Of a DNA stretch of 45,094 bases, positions 43,813-45,094 are shown in pieces. The translations under genes were made by a program, and so were the position numbers. Position 1 is the first letter of the stretch; every line of letters starts with the position of its first letter. The notes under the pieces are model-generated. The model was not told the origin of the DNA. It saw nothing but the letters and a program-made list of their open reading frames with translations, and did not search any database. The DNA comes from Myxococcales bacterium (GTDB taxonomy: Bacteria > Myxococcota_A > Polyangia > Polyangiales > Polyangiaceae), in the NCBI GenBank assembly GCA_012514535.1, contig JAAZAA010000284.1:1-45094 (forward strand), in the 5' to 3' direction.

Positions 43813-45094
43813 TCAGCGCGCGGGGGCGGCTGGCTCGACGAGCGTCGCCGCGAGCGTCGCCGCTGCGCGTCGATCGATCTTGCCCGAAGGCAGGAGCGGG
43901 AGCGCGCCGACGGAGCGCAAGGCGCGGGGGCGTCGATGCCCTCCGAGGTGCGCGCGGGTCCAGGCGTCGATCTCCTCGAGGGTGGTGCCGTCGCGGAGGA
44001 CCAGGAGAGCCACGACGCGCTGCCCCCAGACCTCGTCCGGCACCCCCACGACGCAAGCTTCGCTCACTCCTCCGTGGGCGAGGAGCTGTGCCTCCACGCC
44101 CTCCGGCGCGACGTTCTCGCCCCCGGAGACGAGCACGTTGTCGCAGCGTCCGAAGACGTAAAGGTGGTTCCCGACGAGCTCGCCCAGGTCGCTCGTCGCC
44201 AGCCACTCTCCCGGCGAGAGGGGAGCGTCGACGTAGCCGCTGCACGCGGGCTCGCCCCGGAGGTGAATGCGCCCGGCCCCGTCGATGCGCACGTCCCAGG
44301 GCGGCAGGACGTCGCCCACGTACCCGTCGCGACGGCTCGTCACCGGGGCGCCCGGGGGTTCGGTGGCCACCTGGGAGCACGCCTCGGTCAGCCCATAGGT
44401 GCGGAGCGCCGGGACCCGTCGCCGCCGCGCTCGCTCGATCAGCTCGGGGGCGGCGCTGGCGCCTCCCACCAACACCGCGCGCACGGTCGGCGGGAGGGTG
44501 GCGCTCGGATCCTCCAGCCAGCGGGCGAGCTGCGTCGGCACCAGAGACAACAACGTGACGCCCTGCCGAGCGAGGGTCGCGCCATCGATCCGCGGGGAAC
44601 CCAGGACCACGGTGCGCCGCGCGATCAGGCAGCGAGTGAGGACGCTCAGTCCGCCCACGTGGGCGAAGGGCAGAGCCAACAGCCAGCGGTCGTCCTCCCG
44701 CCACCCGAGGTGCTGGGCGCTCGCGTCGGCGGAGGCGAGGAAAGCGCGCCGGCTGAGGCGCACGGCCCGCGGCGTCCCGGTGGAGCCGGAGGTCAGGAGC
44801 CAGGCGAGATCCACCTCGGGGTCGGGCTCCTCGAGGTGCGCAGGGACGTCCCCGTCGAGATCGAGGGGAGCCTCCGTGATCCACGACTCGAACCGGGCGA
44901 GCTCTCGCTCGTCGACGTGGAGGGCCGGCCGGAGCGTGGTCGTGATCCGGCGTCGCTCCTCGTCGCTCGCGCGGGGGTGCAGCGGGAGCACCGTCCAGCC
45001 GAGCTCGACGCAGGCGTACAGGAGCAGGAGGGGACCGAGGCGCGGTTCGGCGACGAAGCTCACGGGGCGCGCCGTGGAACCGCTGACGGGCGCG
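43813..45094 (-). CDS. menE: o-succinylbenzoate-CoA ligase MenE, 5' end cut off
   Basis: Activates o-succinylbenzoate with CoA in menaquinone synthesis. AMP-binding signature LLTSGSTGTPRAVRLS, RTYGLTEACSQV, SDLGELVG, the GGENVAPEGVEAQL hinge and the C-terminal catalytic Lys in PSGKIDRRA are all present. The frame remains open through the window edge, and about 40 N-terminal residues typical of the family are missing, so the true start lies beyond 45094; the GTG at 45063 is probably internal. It is convergent with the MenI-type thioesterase. Confidence 0.85.
   Translation of the reverse strand, partial: APVSGSTARPVSFVAEPRLGPLLLLYACVELGWTVLPLHPRASDEERRRITTTLRPALHVDERELARFESWITEAPLDLDGDVPAHLEEPDPEVDLAWLLTSGSTGTPRAVRLSRRAFLASADASAQHLGWREDDRWLLALPFAHVGGLSVLTRCLIARRTVVLGSPRIDGATLARQGVTLLSLVPTQLARWLEDPSATLPPTVRAVLVGGASAAPELIERARRRRVPALRTYGLTEACSQVATEPPGAPVTSRRDGYVGDVLPPWDVRIDGAGRIHLRGEPACSGYVDAPLSPGEWLATSDLGELVGNHLYVFGRCDNVLVSGGENVAPEGVEAQLLAHGGVSEACVVGVPDEVWGQRVVALLVLRDGTTLEEIDAWTRAHLGGHRRPRALRSVGALPLLPSGKIDRRAAATLAATLVEPAAPAR

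Overview
The window is about 45 kb of very GC-rich DNA with dense, strongly GC3-biased coding. It looks like a chromosomal segment of a Myxococcota-type (deltaproteobacterial, Polyangia-like) bacterium. The signs are a large eukaryotic-like Ser/Thr kinase with HEAT-like repeats, many lipoproteins with Gly/Thr/Pro/Ala-rich linkers, a GldA/GldF/GldG-type ABC cassette, an orphan secretion ATPase, menaquinone genes (a MenI-type thioesterase and menE) and sigma-54-like promoter candidates. I see no phage, transposon, integrase, CRISPR array or rRNA. The taxonomic placement is an inference.

Layout. 1-2825: a possible gene tail, then a c-type cytochrome-like lipoprotein and QueG (epoxyqueuosine reductase) with an unusual low-complexity insertion, both on minus. 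3073-7860 (+): a four-gene translationally coupled ABC cassette (ATPase, ABC-2 permease, GldG-like protein, DUF4340 protein), closed by a strong hairpin. 7981-9269 (-): a small lipoprotein and a coiled-coil secreted protein. 9515-11646 (+): a GspE/PilB-family ATPase with predicted N-terminal membrane helices, coupled to a PEGA-like protein. 11636-12628 (-): a four-helix membrane protein. 12777-12861: a sigma-54-like promoter running straight into an intrinsic-terminator-like hairpin. 12962-14680 (+): a lipoprotein L,D-transpeptidase. 14748-19423 (-): the HEAT/kinase protein and two lipoproteins. 19739-22703 (+): ferrochelatase, an unknown lipoprotein, BolA and CGFS glutaredoxin. 22762-29574 (-): a TetR-controlled RND efflux operon with a perfect 16-bp palindrome as the likely operator. 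29876-29952 (-): tRNA-Asp. 30303-31493 (-): a CAP-domain lipoprotein. 31742-34191 (+): phosphofructokinase with a charged insertion, and an APS-reductase-type CysH fused to an N-terminal redox domain. 34274-35604 (-): an alpha/beta hydrolase and RidA. 35693-36109 (+): an unknown protein. 36226-37743 (-): a DUF362 protein. 37829-38644 (+): an SDR. 38696-40924 (-): a lipoprotein hydrolase, a Dph6-like ATPase and a DUF4920 lipoprotein. 40973-42957 (-): an outer-membrane-type protein and a CX4CH lipoprotein. 43311 to the end: MenI-type thioesterase (+) and menE (-), which runs off the window.

How the genes fit together. Most are housekeeping or envelope genes in short operons with ATGA/GTGA overlaps. 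Recurrent themes are Fe-S and heme metabolism (hemH, bolA, grxD, queG, Fe-S cysH), respiration (menaquinone genes, cytochrome-like lipoproteins) and envelope transport or remodelling (RND pump, ABC cassette, L,D-transpeptidase, secretion ATPase). The least explained items are the membrane-anchored GspE-like ATPase with its PEGA partner, the HEAT-kinase/lipoprotein set, the redox-domain CysH fusion, and the promoter-plus-terminator unit at 12.8 kb.
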